Below are positions 11,340-21,873 of a stretch of 64,000 nt of DNA, piece by piece (the first letter of the stretch is position 1; each line of letters opens with the position of its first letter). The stretch is taken from the NCBI GenBank assembly GCA_030765055.1, contig CM060950.1, positions 278,730,868-278,794,867 of the forward strand. The letters are read 5' to 3'. Under the pieces are notes generated by a model, which did not search any database, was not told where the DNA came from, and worked only from the letters and a program-made list of their open reading frames with translations. A program made the position numbers and the translations under genes. This DNA is from Mantis religiosa (lineage: Eukaryota; Arthropoda; Insecta; Mantodea; Mantidae).

Positions 11340-11581
11340 CAACGTGCCGATATGACATTAAATTCTCCAACTGACTCGTATTTTCCCGGTAAACCACTTA
11401 GGAGTTCTCATAAACACATGAGACAACTACCTTAATGGCGACTTACAACATGTAAGTACTTTAAGGCCCGGGCTTTATAGTTAACCACTATTAGGTTAAT
11501 TAATGGAAATTAATTATTCTTTCACACTGGCCGTGTGTAGGCTAAATTGTGGAAACGTTGAGTCAGACTGAAAAATTCAAT

Positions 11582-11652
11582 GCCATAGCCGGGATTTGAA
11601 CCACGGATCTTCTGGTTTCCGTCCAGCCGCACTACCATTGTGCTACTATGGC
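11582..11652 (-). pseudogene. tRNA-like copy m4
   Basis: Same sequence as copy m5. Its upstream flank differs by one base (CTGCAACTG instead of CTCCAACTG near 11680). Confidence 0.75.
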
Positions 11653-11894
11653 CAACGTGCCGATATGACATTAAATTCTGCAACTGACTCGTATTTTCCC
11701 GGTAAACCACTTAGGAGTTCTCATAAACACATGAGACAACTACCTTAATGGCGACTTACAACATGTAAGTACTTTAAGGCCCGGGCTTTATTGTTAACCA
11801 CTATTAGGTTAATTAATGGAAATTAATTATTCTTTCACACTGGCCGTGTGTAGGCTAAATTGTGGAAACGTTGAGTCAGACTGAAAAATTCAAT

Positions 11895-11965
11895 GCCATA
11901 GCCGGGATTTGAACCACGGATCTTCTGGTTTCCGTCCAGCCGCACTACCATTGTGCTACTATGGC
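11895..11965 (-). pseudogene. tRNA-like copy m3
   Basis: Same sequence as copy m5; the outer flank has GGTGACTTAC near 12063 where other units have GGCGACTTAC. Confidence 0.75.
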
Positions 11966-12207
11966 CAACGTGCCGATATGACATTAAATTCTGCAACTGA
12001 CTCGTATTTTCCCGGTAAACCACTTAGGAGTTCTCATAAACACATGAGACAACTACCTTAATGGTGACTTACAACATGTAAGTACTTTAAGGCCCGGGCT
12101 TTATAGTTAACCACTATTAGGTTAATTAATGGAAATTAATTATTCTTTCACACTGGCCGTGTGTAGGCTAAATTGTGGAAACGTTGAGTCAGACTGAAAA
12201 ATTCAAT

Positions 12208-12278
12208 GCCATAGCCGGGATTTGAACCACGGATCTTCTGGTTTCCGTCCAGCCGCACTACCATTGTGCTACTATGGC
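12208..12278 (-). pseudogene. tRNA-like copy m2
   Basis: Same sequence as copy m5; the flank near 12325 reads CCCTTTAAACC instead of CCCGGTAAACC. Confidence 0.75.
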
Positions 12279-12520
12279 CAACGTGCCGATATGACATTAA
12301 ATTCTGCAACTGACTCGTATTTTCCCTTTAAACCACTTAGGAGTTCTCATAAACACATGAGACAACTACCTTAATGGCGACTTACAACATGTAAGTACTT
12401 TAAGGCCCGGGCTTTATAGTTAACCACTATTAGGTTAATTAATGGAAATTAATTATTCTTTCACACTGGCCGTGTGTAGGCTAAATTGTGGAAACGTTGA
12501 GTCAGACTGAAAAATTCAAT

Positions 12521-12591
12521 GCCATAGCCGGGATTTGAACCACGGATCTTCTGGTTTCCGTCCAGCCGCACTACCATTGTGCTACCATGGC
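12521..12591 (-). pseudogene. tRNA-like copy m1 (next to palindrome centre)
   Basis: One base change in the acceptor strand (CTACCATGGC against CTACTATGGC), which breaks one pair. Faces copy p1 head to head. Confidence 0.75.
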
Positions 12592-12659
12592 CAACGTGCC
12601 GATATGACATTAAATTCTCCAACTGACTCGTATTTTCCCGGTAAATCACTTAGGAGTTG
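12592..12659. promoter_or_regulatory. 68-bp centre between divergent tRNA-like heads
   Basis: Contains the ordinary upstream flank of copy m1 up to GGAGTTG at the join, followed directly by plus-strand copy p1, which lacks its own upstream flank. Both neighbours have internal Pol III boxes, so any transcription would diverge from here. The long arms could form a hairpin with this as the loop. Confidence 0.6.
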
Positions 12660-12730
12660 GCCATAGTAGCACAATGGTAGTGCGGCTGGACGGAAACCAG
12701 AAGATCCGTGGTTCAAATCCCGGCTATGGC
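12660..12730 (+). pseudogene. tRNA-like copy p1
   Basis: Consensus copy whose normal 5' flank is missing because the inversion joint falls 2 bases upstream. Confidence 0.75.
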
Positions 12731-12972
12731 ATTGAATTTTTCAGTCTGACTCAACGTTTCCACAATTTAGCCTACACACGGCCAGTGTGAAAGAATAATT
12801 AATTTCCATTAATTAACCTAATAGTGGTTAACTATAAAGCCCGTGCCTTAAAGTACTTACATGTTGTAAGTCGCCATTAAGGTAGTTGTCTCATGTGTTT
12901 ATGAGAACTCCTAAGTGGTTTACCGGGAAAATACGAGTCAGTTGGAGAATTTATTGTCATATCGGCACGTTG

Positions 12973-13043
12973 GCCATAGTAGCACAATGGTAGTGCGGCT
13001 GGACGGAAACCAGAAGATCCGTGGTTCAAATCCCGGCTATGGC
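12973..13043 (+). pseudogene. tRNA-like copy p2
   Basis: Consensus copy; its flank has TTTATTGTCAT at about 12950 where the other units have TTTAATGTCAT. Confidence 0.75.
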
Positions 13044-13285
13044 ATTGAATTTTTCAGTCTGACTCAACGTTTCCACAATTTAGCCTACACACGGCCAGTG
13101 TGAAAGAATAATTAATTTCCATTAATTAACCTAATAGTGGTTAACTATAAAGCCCGGGCCTTAAAGTACTTACATGTTGTAAGTCGCCATTAAGGTAGTT
13201 GTCTCATGTGTTTATGAGAACTCCTAAGTGGTTTACCGGGAAAATACGAGTCAGTTGGAGAATTTAATGTCATATCGGCACGTTG

Positions 13286-13356
13286 GCCATAGTAGCACAA
13301 TGGTAGTGCGGCTGGACGGAAACCAGAAGATCCGTGGTTCAAATCCCGGCTATGGC
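13286..13356 (+). pseudogene. tRNA-like copy p3
   Basis: Consensus copy, identical to copy p2 within the tRNA-like region. Confidence 0.75.
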
Positions 13357-13598
13357 ATTGAATTTTTCAGTCTGACTCAACGTTTCCACAATTTAGCCTA
13401 CACACGGCCAGTGTGAAAGAATAATTAATTTCCATTAATTAACCTAATAGTGGTTAACTATAAAGCCCGAGCCTTAAAGTACTTACATGTTGTAAGTCGC
13501 CATTAAGGTAGTTGTCTCATGTGTTTATGAGAACTCCTAAGTGGTTTACCGGGAAAATACGAGTCAGTTGGAGAATTTAATGTCATATCGGCACGTTG

Positions 13599-13669
13599 GC
13601 CATAGTAGCACAATGGTAGTGCGGCTGGACGGAAACCAGAAGATCCGTGGTTCAAATCCCGGCTATGGC
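13599..13669 (+). pseudogene. tRNA-like copy p4
   Basis: Consensus copy; downstream body has AAAGATTAATT near 13731 instead of AAAGAATAATT. Confidence 0.75.
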
Positions 13670-13911
13670 ATTGAATTTTTCAGTCTGACTCAACGTTTCC
13701 ACAATTTAGCCTACACACGGCCAGTGTGAAAGATTAATTAATTTCCATTAATTAACCTAATAGTGGTTAACTATAAAGCCCGGGCCTTAAAGTACTTACA
13801 TGTTGTAAGTCGCCATTAAGGTAGTTGTCTCATGTGTTTATGAGAACTCCTAAGTGGTTTACCGGGAAAATACGAGTCAGTTGGAGAATTTAATGTCATA
13901 TCGGCACGTTG

Positions 13912-13982
13912 GCCATAGTAGCACAATGGTAGTGCGGCTGGACGGAAACCAGAAGATCCGTGGTTCAAATCCCGGCTATGGC
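13912..13982 (+). pseudogene. tRNA-like copy p5 (last unit before TSD)
   Basis: Consensus copy. Its downstream body ends at TTTCCATT, which may be the true 3' end of the mobile unit because the TSD follows at once. Confidence 0.75.
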
Positions 13983-14062
13983 ATTGAATTTTTCAGTCTG
14001 ACTCAACGTTTCCACAATTTAGCCTACACACGGCCAGTGTGAAAGAATAATTAATTTCCATT

Positions 14063-14077
14063 AACCAGCCCATAGAA
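14063..14077. repeat. Right target-site duplication of the tRNA-like array
   Basis: Exact second copy of AACCAGCCCATAGAA; satellite resumes with CTTAGATTTAACA. Confidence 0.85.
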
Positions 14078-14650
14078 CTTAGATTTAACACATAAACATA
14101 TCTTTGGATAACAGAAAACCTCCGTCATAAAGTCATTTGCGAGGGTGAAACAAATGAACTTCAAATGAGTACAGGCTCCTTAGAGCTTAGCGTTAACAGT
14201 CAACAATAATAATGTTTAAGAGAACACTTCGAACGTTGTCATATCGGATAGTGAAACAAATGAAGTTCAAATGTGTACAGGCTCAAAAGAGCTTAGAGTT
14301 AATAATTGACAAATCATTTGGCATAGGAAAAGTACTACAACATAAGCTATTTCGTAGGATGATTCAAATAAAGTTCAAAGGAGTACATGCCGCATAGAGC
14401 TTAGGCTAAACGTATAACAACCTCCTTGGATAAGAGAAAACCTCCAACACTAAGTCATTTGCTAGGATGAAGCAAATGAGGTTCAAATGTATACAGGCTG
14501 ATATACTGATAACAGTCTCTTTGTGTAAGAGAAAACCTCCAACTTTGTTATTTGTGAGCTATGAAGCATATGAATTTCAAATGAGCGGACAGTTATCTTA
14601 TAAAAATATATTTTGGATAATAGAAAATCTCCAAACTTGAGTAATTTCTT
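14078..14650. repeat. ~107-bp satellite, alpha type (block A2)
   Basis: Continuation of the block left of the array, same orientation, about five diverged monomers, fading out near 14640 into the second satellite. Confidence 0.85.
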
Positions 14651-14654
14651 TTAA

Positions 14655-15125
14655 GCCTTTGTTTTATTTGAAACAAATAATGTCCACGTGCTCAACACTT
14701 TGGTAATCTTTGCAATTCTTGTCGATATTCACTTGTTTCAGGCAACCACTTATTATGATTTATGTCGTAAAGAACCGCGGAAATAGCAGTTATTGCCTAC
14801 TTGCTCAACACCTGAGCTTTTCTTCTAGTTCCTCTCGATATTCACTTGTTTCAGGAAACCACTTATATTGATTTATGTCTTAAAGAACTTCGGAAATAGC
14901 AGTTATTGCCTACTTGCTCAACACCTGAACTTTCCTTCTAATTCCTGCGGATAGTCATTTGTTTCTGGCTACTGCTTATATTGATTTAAGATGTATAGAA
15001 TTGCGGAAATAGCAGTCACTGCCCACTTGCTGAACACCTGAGGTTTCCTTCTAATTCCTGCCCATAGTCATTTGTATCTGGCTACCATTTATGTTGATTT
15101 AAGATGTATAGAATTTGGGACATGG
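14655..15125. repeat. ~113-bp satellite (block S1)
   Basis: About four monomers built on GATATTCACTTGTTTC, ACCACTTATATTGATTTATG, CGGAAATAGCAGTTATTGCC and TTGCTCAACAC. The same family occurs at 35668-36735. It ends abruptly at the gypsy gag fragment at 15126. Confidence 0.85.
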
Positions 15126-15185
15126 CAGCCGGAAGAACGAGTACGAACGAGTTCCAGCGCTGCCTAATCACAAAATAATGTAATA
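15126..15185 (+). pseudogene. Ty3/gypsy gag C-terminal fragment
   Basis: CAGCCGGAAGAACGAGTACG...GTTCCAGCGCTGCC matches 19257-19303, which lies just after the CCHC knuckle of the gag copy there. Only this tail is present, so it marks the left edge of the duplicated block. Confidence 0.65.
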
Positions 15186-16120
15186 GTTAATGGTGAGTAC
15201 AATTATATCTAAGAGAATTTCGCAGCTTTAACACCGAAATTCGGACTATTTAAGTTATAAACTACGAAACGTCTATATTCGTTCGCAGGCGTTTCGAAAC
15301 AACATCCTGTATGTAAGTGATAGTATCACTGCACGGAGTAACAAATCCTGGGTTCCATAATGGGATTTTATAGTTTATTTTTGTGTCTAATTTGTCGTTT
15401 CTTTACACTAAGTCATGAAATGTGTAGGTTCCATGTTTATCTTTACATAAAAACAAGTAAGTCTTTTTCCTTTGCATTAATACTGGATGATGCTAAAGTG
15501 CATACTGAACTTCTGAAGTTACAAATCAACTAGATTGACTTTAGATAATCGGTTTCCAGTATTTATTTAATTGCATATAGTTCATTAATAAAGCAGTGTA
15601 TAAATCAAGAAGTTTGAATAGCATGCCGGTATCTGAGTGACTACAGCATAATCAGTGCTTACCTTACACATTTAGCCACCAGAAAAAAAGTTTGTAATAT
15701 GAATATTTGTTAATACTTCACTGATCAATCAGCCATACATTATTATGTGTGTCTATTGTCGTGACTATATTTAGTTCAGTGTTGATCGTAAGGTTTTGTG
15801 TTGAGATATCATACTGTAACAAATGAAAATATCAATTCACTGCTAAGCGAAGTCTATGTATCACTTAGGTACTAACCACTTCTTCCATTTGTTCACGCCC
15901 ACTCTGCTTTAAACCTCCACTCCTCGCTCTCGGGAGCGTGGCTTGTATTGACTTGTAATGAAACTATAGAGCTGGTCGCTTTGTGATGTCATTCAAACTT
16001 CCTTATCTGTACATGACTAAGGAATGATGTTGTTGTTGTTGATGATGATGATGATGATTTATATGATGATAGAAAAAATTGATTTGTTCCCATTCCAGAA
16101 AAGTGTGTGTGCGTGTGCAT
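15186..16120 (+). repeat. ~0.93-kb repeat R, copy 1
   Basis: Non-coding, AT-rich; nearly collinear with 19316-20215. Landmarks are TAACACCGAAATTCGGACTA near 15230, CGTTTCGAAACAACATCC near 15290, CGCTCTCGGGAGCGTGGCTTG near 15927 (a perfect CGCTCTCGGGAGCG hairpin) and a TGA/TTG-rich stretch near 16025-16060. No gene recognised. Confidence 0.7.
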
Positions 16121-17658
16121 GCGTGCGTGCGAGTGTGTGTCCAATGCTAGGGGTTGACAACCAAGCCTTTCTGCTTCTAGCCTCCCGGTATTTAGTGACG
16201 TCAGGGCACATATTTTAAGTCTGCCATGATACCAGGTGCTCCTTATTCATTATATCTTCTCTGGTACATAGTTGGCAGTATGGTCAATTTGAAAGTCCAG
16301 TCCTATAAAGATGGTCATTCAGATAATCATGTGCAATTATGAGACGAAGGATGACAACAGGTGATTTTCTAGACAGTTATGGAATTATTTTAAGGTTGTG
16401 TCAATTTGCAGAAGTTTTGAGTTTTTACTTCCATGCGTGGTTTTAGAAAGCACAAGTATTTCCAAACTAAAATCAGAAACAAATAATGTCTCATAAATTT
16501 GTTTATTCACCACACAGTCACACACACATACACAAAATTATTTGATGGAAATTGTATACTTAAATGCAATCCACATTTTTTGTAATAAGATTTTGTTTAT
16601 CTCATAGTACCAAATAATAAAATAGTTCCAATAATTTTAGAAAATTGCCATATATAACATTTATTTTTATGCCAAATGAAATCTTGCATGTAGTGAAAAT
16701 ATTTTCTGAAGATCTTTAAATCCCGCATTACTTTTACGTAACTACTAAACCTTGAAACATAAACAAAATCTTACAAGACAGAGAATCTGATGCGTTGTAC
16801 TCACATTACTTGCTCTACTCATGAATAAACCATGTTTGCCAACTCTTACCGTCCTACCCATTTCATGTTGGTCGAGATGAGCGTTTACAAAGTACATCTT
16901 ATTGCCAGTGCTACTGTAGGTGCAAGCAAATATTGATCTTTGAAAGGGAAATAACCCCGGTGGTCAAGTGTCATAGATTTAGGTCATGTAAGAGAACCTC
17001 AAGCCTGATAAAGTGGCGGCGTGCAAAATTAAGGAGATTTTCATGGCCAGAGTGCAATGCGCGGCTGAAAAACACAAGTCATAATGACCCTACAAAAACC
17101 ACAAAATAATTTTTCTCAGTTAATGCTAACACACCTTTATAAATATAATTACGGATATAGAAAACGTTTCCTTTATATATCACTGTGAAACACACCAACT
17201 GTATAAGCAACACGCCTGCTATAACTTTCCCGAGACTGAGGGTCTAAACCTGCTTGAATACGTATTTTTATGTCAAAATCTTTAGCATATTTTCCCTTGA
17301 ATGGGAAATATATCAGTAATCAATTGTCGTTTATTTAGGGCTCGTAAAGTAATGTCCAGCGTGAGAGCGCTCTTGATCAAAATTAAGAAAACATCCACGG
17401 CCAATATAAAATGGGCTGCTGAGTACCACTTAAATTATAGTGAACCCATAAATAAAAGCTCAATATTAACCTAAACAGTGAATGCTTATTAACGTGTATA
17501 GTTATAGTTCCGTATATAGCTGAGTCCTTTTATGTATAGCTGCTCCACAGAGCAAGGCGAATTGTATAAGATGACAAAATGCTATTTTAAATGCCTCTGC
17601 CTCTGAATAGAGAAGCAGTTCCACTGACATAGCATAAATAACACGAAAGTAAGTACAA
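16121..17658 (+). repeat. CA-microsatellite unit, copy 2
   Basis: Collinear with 59-1567 and 31302-33001. The CA tract is reduced to a few repeats near 16513-16535, and an alternating TG/CG stretch precedes the unit. It leads without interruption into tRNA-Arg at 17659, showing the arrangement before LINE insertion. Confidence 0.8.
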
Positions 17659-17730
17659 GCCCTCGTGGCCTAATGGATAGGGCGTCGGACTCCTAATCCG
17701 AAGATTGCGGGTTCGAATCCCGCCGGGGGT
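17659..17730 (+). tRNA. tRNA-Arg(CCU)-like gene, foldable, repeat-embedded
   Basis: 72 nt folding as a full cloverleaf: acceptor GCCCTCG/CGGGGGT (two G-U pairs), D stem GCCT/GGGC (one G-U pair), anticodon stem TCGGA/TCCGA with loop CTCCTAA (anticodon CCU, reads AGG), T stem GCGGG/CCCGC. A box TGGCCTAATGG and B box GGTTCGAATCC are intact, and a T6 terminator lies 3 nt downstream (17734-17739). No CCA is encoded, as expected for a eukaryotic gene. It heads a ~0.7-kb repeated module, so it could be a working gene amplified by duplication, or the head of a tRNA-derived repeat. I cannot tell which from sequence alone. Confidence 0.7.
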
Positions 17731-18244
17731 TATTTTTTGGCATCGTTTTGGTAATCTCGAAACCGCGCATTATGAATAATTAATATTAATATACTTTGCA
17801 AATGTAATTGCGTATTAGGTTTTTTTATATAAAATTACGAGTCACACACTCTCTATGAGTAACACGCCAGCTTTGAGTTCCGATGTCACTGGTTCAATCC
17901 CGTCTCAGTATGTAACATTTTTTTTTCGTTAAAAACCTTTAGCAGAGAGCCCGTTAAAAAGGAAATATACAAGATGATCAGGTGTCGTACATAAAAAGTT
18001 AGAAATAGCATATCAATTGCTTCTTATCAACATTAAGTTAAGATTTCACACGCATAATATGCAACGAGCTGCTGAGACTTACAGAAGTTAAGTGTCTCCA
18101 AAAATAAAAACTCATTAAATACAAGGGTAATTCAAACACTATTTTGTATTTATATACGCTTATGTACCGACTACTTTAATTTATAACTCTTCCTTACAGC
18201 AAACGAACTATGAGACAATAAGGAAGACGGCTAGGTTATTTTAT

Positions 18245-18329
<85 letters not shown>

Positions 18330-18399
18330 CTCAAACTGTCCCTCCATCTGTGTGCGGCAATTGATCTACTGATGTATTGTAACGCGACAGTGTATAGTA
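17731..18399 (+). repeat. Body of tRNA-Arg module (block P)
   Basis: Same order of landmarks as 7581-8182, including the second B-box-like stretch (TGGTTCAATCCCGTC near 17890) and a CT-rich end that here has grown into a long (TC)n tract. Confidence 0.75.
18247..18332. repeat. (TC)n microsatellite
   Basis: Nearly pure TC tract at the CT-rich position of the module; homologous modules have tracts at 24896 and short versions near 8105 and 33600. Confidence 0.97.
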
Positions 18400-18457
18400 A
18401 CCCTCATGACCCAGTGAGTAAAGCATCGGAGTCCTAAGATGGTGATTGTGGTTTGTC
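18400..18457 (+). pseudogene. Decayed tRNA-Arg head, truncated and fused to gag
   Basis: CCCTCATGACCCAGTG...GAGTCCTAAG is the decayed second head of the module. It breaks in its B-box region (GTGGTTT) and joins gypsy gag sequence directly. The module tail and LTR that separate the two at 25102-25627 are missing. Confidence 0.65.
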
Positions 18458-19315
18458 GCCATTTTGAGGAGCAGTTGTTGGGCGTAAAGTAGGACGTCAT
18501 GGTGTTGGGCGAGCGTGTCGAGCACCTGGTGAACCGCGTCAACGACCTGGACGGAAAGGCCGACAGCATCACCAAGTCACTGAACGCCATGATAGAAGAC
18601 ATCTTGGGCAGGAGGTTGAAGAACGTGTAGGCCGACGCGTCAGAACGCGGCACATTTTCACGTGTCAACCCTCCTAAATACGATGTCGCGACAACTTTCG
18701 AAGTCTTCCGGCGCCAGTTTGACAATGTGGCCAAGCACAACAAGTGGTCAGTGAAGGAAGAGGCCACACAGCCAATAGCCAGACTCAAGGGACGGGCCAC
18801 AGAAATCCGAAACGCTGTTCAGGCAGCGGCGGTGCCCAAAGATATCTGCGAAGCCCTGGAGAACTGATTCGGAAACCACCGCCTAGTCGCAGCCTGCTGA
18901 AGCCAGCTGACATCAACGTCACAACCCCCAGGGGAGACGCTGCTGGACTTCACCCTGGCACTTGATTACCTGGCCAGCAAAGCCTTAGTCGATCTCCCAC
19001 CCTAGTTCATATCTCGAGACACAGAGGTAGGACAGCGCCTAATGCTCGCAACTACAAATCCATCCACGAGGCGTTAACGGCAGCACTGAGGATGGAGGCA
19101 GCCAAGGTGACGGTTACCCCGACGACGCAAACCAGGTGTATCCGCTATAATGGAGTCCCAAAAACAGTCAAGGAAAGCCGGCAAAGAAATACTGGCCTGT
19201 GTTACAGGTGTGGAGAGCCGGGACACCTGGACAAAGACTGCCCACACCAGGAAGAGCAGCCGGAAGAACGAGTATGTACGAGTTCCAGCGCTGCCTCATC
19301 ACAATATAATGTAAT
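18458..19315 (+). pseudogene. Ty3/gypsy gag pseudogene, copy 1
   Basis: Gag forms the retrotransposon particle and binds its RNA. Visible parts: an N-terminal coiled-coil-like region (LGERVEHLVNRVNDLDG), the capsid-type segment (FEVFRRQFDNVAKHNKWS... and FGNHRLVAA), and one CCHC knuckle, CYRCGEPGHLDKDC, at 19200-19241. The match to the gag at 25628 runs through nearly the whole length, but only this copy keeps the knuckle. Stops and frameshifts interrupt it (for example TAG in the first 60 codons). It lacks its 5' end and LTR. Confidence 0.85.
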
Positions 19316-20215
19316 AATTAATGGTGAGTACAATTGTACCTAAGATAATTTAGCAGCTTTAACACCAAAATTCGGACTAGTTAAGTTATAAACTACGAAA
19401 TGGCTATATTCGTTCGCAGGCGTTTCGAAACAGCAACCTGTATGTAAGTGATAGTATCACTGCATGATGAAACCAATGCTGGGTTTCCTTAAGGGGGTTT
19501 TATAGTTTATTTTTGTGTCTAATTTGTCGTTTCTTTACACTCAGTCATGAAATGTATAAGTTCTATATTTAACTTTACTTAAAAACAAGTAGATCAATTT
19601 CGATTGCATTAATATTGGATGTGCTAAATTGCATACTGAACTTTTGAAGTTCCAAATCAACAGGATTGACTTTAGATAATCGGTTTCCAGGATTTACTTA
19701 ATTGCATATAGTTCATTAATAAAGCAGCATATAAATCGAGAAGACTGAATAGCATGCTGGGATCTGAGTGACTATAGCATAATCAGTGCTTACATTACAC
19801 ATTTAGCTACCAGAAAAGAAGTTTGTGATGTGAATATTTGTTAATACCTCACAGGTCAATCAGCCATACATTATGTGTCTATTGTCGTGACTATATTTAG
19901 TTCAGAGATGATTGTAAGGTTTTCGTTGAGATATCATGCCGTAACAAATGAAAATATCAATTCACTGCTAAGCGAAGTCTATGTATCACTTAGGTACTAA
20001 GCACTTCTTCCATTTGTTCACTCCCACTCTGCTTTACACCTCCACTCCGCGCTCTCGGGAGCGTGGCTTGTGTTGGCTTGTAATGAAACTATAGAGCTGG
20101 TCGCTTTGTGATGATATTCAAACTTCCTTATCTTTACATGACTAAGAAATGGTGTTGTTGTTGATGATCATGATTATCATGTTGATAGCACAATTAGTTT
20201 GTTCCGAATCCTGAA
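19316..20215 (+). repeat. ~0.9-kb repeat R, copy 2
   Basis: Collinear copy of 15186-16120, including the CGCTCTCGGGAGCG hairpin near 20050. It follows the gag pseudogene, which suggests that repeat R is the natural right neighbour of this gag fragment in the duplicated block. Confidence 0.7.
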
Positions 20216-21873
20216 AAGTGTGTGTGTGCCTGTGCGTGTGCGTGTGCGTGCGTGTGTGCGTGTGTGTCCCATTCTCAGGAGTTGACAACCAAGCCTTTCT
20301 GCTTCTAGCCTGCCAGTATTTGGGGACGTCCGGGCACATATTTTAGGCCTGCCATGATTCTAGATGCTCCATATTCATAATTTGTGTTCTGGTACATAGT
20401 AGCCAGTATGCTGAGTTTGAAATTTCAATCCTATAAAGATGGTTATTCAGATAAGCATGTGCAATTATGAGACGAAGGATGACAAGAGGTGATTTTCTAG
20501 GTAGCTTTGGAATTATTTTAGGGTTTTGTGCAATTTGCAGAAATTTTGAATTTTTATTTCCTGTGTGGTTTTAAAAAGCACACGTGTTTCCAAACTAAAA
20601 TCAGAAAGAAATAATGTCTAATAATGTCACAAAAACACACATACACACAATTATTTATAGGAAATTGCATTATTAAAGTAAATCTACATATTTTGTGTAA
20701 TAAGGTTTTGTTTATTTCATAGTACCAAACAATAAAATGGTTCCAATTATTTTAAGAAAATTGCGATATATAAAATATATTTTATGCCGAATACAATTTT
20801 GCATGTAGTGAAAACATCCTCTGAAGATCTTTAAATCTTGCATTACTTTCACGTAGCTACTAAACCTTAAAACATAAAAAAAATATTACTAGACAGAGAA
20901 TCTGATGTGTTGTACTCACATTACTTTCTCTACTCATGTATAAACTATGTTTGCCAACTTACCATCCTACCTAGTTCATGTTGGTCGAGATAAACGTTTA
21001 CAGAATTCATCTGATTGCCAATGCTACTGTAAATGCAAGCGAATATGGTTCATGGAAAGGGAAATAACCCAGTGGTCAAGTGTCGTAGATTTAGGGCATG
21101 TAAAAGAACCTCAACCCTGATAAAGAGGCGGCGTGCAAAATTAAGGAGATTTTCACGGCCAGTGTACAATGCGCGGCTGAGAAACACATATGTTATAATG
21201 GCCCCATAAAAACCACAAAATAAGTTTCCTCAGCTAATGCTAACACACTCTCATATAGTGAGTGTGTGGTGTTTTAGGGCCAGCCGACAACAAGGTCATT
21301 TGGGCCCGCACTCTCATATATAGTTACGGATATAGGAAACGTTTTCTCTATATATCGCTGTGAAAAACACAAACTGTATAAGTAACACGCCAGCTATTAC
21401 TTTCCGGAGACTGAGGGTTTAAACCTGCTTGAAGACGATTTTTATGACAAAATGTTTAGCATGCGTTCCGTAGAATGGGAAATATATCAGTAATCAATTG
21501 TCGTTTATTTAGGGCTCGTAAAATAACGTCAAGCTTGAGGACGCTCTTGATCAAAATTAAGAAAACTTCCACGGCAATATAAAACGGGTTGCTGAGAATC
21601 ACCTATATTATAGTGAGTGAACCCATAAATAAAACCACAATATTAACTTTAACAGTGAATACTCATAAACTTGTATAGTTATAATTGCTTATACATCTAA
21701 GTCCTTTTATGCATGGCTGTTCAACACATTGTATAAGATAAGAAAAGCCTAATTTATATGCATCTCCCTTAATATTCCCCTCTCTTTTTGTGTGCGTCTC
21801 CCTGTCTGCCTCAACCTCTGAATGTAGCAGCAGTTACACTGATATAGCATAAATATGACAGAAGTCAGTATGA
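20216..21873 (+). repeat. CA-microsatellite unit, copy 3
   Basis: Collinear with copy 2. Near 21255-21310 it contains a short insertion (GTGGTGTTTTAGGGCC...TTTGGGCCCGCA) absent from the other copies, flanked by repeated CACTCTCATATA (about 21245 and 21308), which looks like a small mobile insertion with its TSD. Confidence 0.75.

Larger units (their letters stand above)
10928..12657 (-). repeat. Minus-strand arm of the palindromic array
   Basis: Five complete 313-bp units (11027-11339, 11340-11652, 11653-11965, 11966-12278, 12279-12591) plus a partial outer unit (10928-11026) and 66 bp of upstream sequence at the centre. The outer end is cut within the ...CTCAACGTT block, so this arm lacks the tail that ends the plus arm. 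Confidence 0.9.
10928..14062. mobile_element. Palindromic array of 313-bp tRNA-like (SINE-like) units inserted in satellite
   Basis: Two arms of the same 313-bp repeat: six tRNA-like copies on the minus strand (10928-12657), then five on the plus strand (12658-14062). The tRNA-like 5' ends face each other across 68 bp. Each unit holds a 71-nt tRNA-like sequence with A box (TAGCACAATGG) and B box (GGTTCAAATCC), then a T5 run eight nt past its 3' end, then ~240 bp of AT-rich body. The whole is bounded by a 15-bp TSD, typical of LINE-driven insertion. A diverged single relative lies at 28027-28245. Units are nearly identical, so expansion is recent compared with the surrounding satellite. No protein is encoded. 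Confidence 0.85.
12658..14062 (+). repeat. Plus-strand arm of the palindromic array
   Basis: Four complete units (12660-12972, 12973-13285, 13286-13598, 13599-13911) and a last unit (13912-14062) that ends in TTAATTTCCATT just before the TSD. The 313-bp spacing is exact throughout. Unit differences are single bases, for example near 12843, 13470 and 13734. Confidence 0.9.

Noticed and set aside
11209..14042. Repeated 62-codon open frames across the 313-bp units on both strands
   Set aside because: They are translations through the tRNA-like sequence and its flanks. Conservation follows from near-identical DNA units and includes non-coding parts equally.
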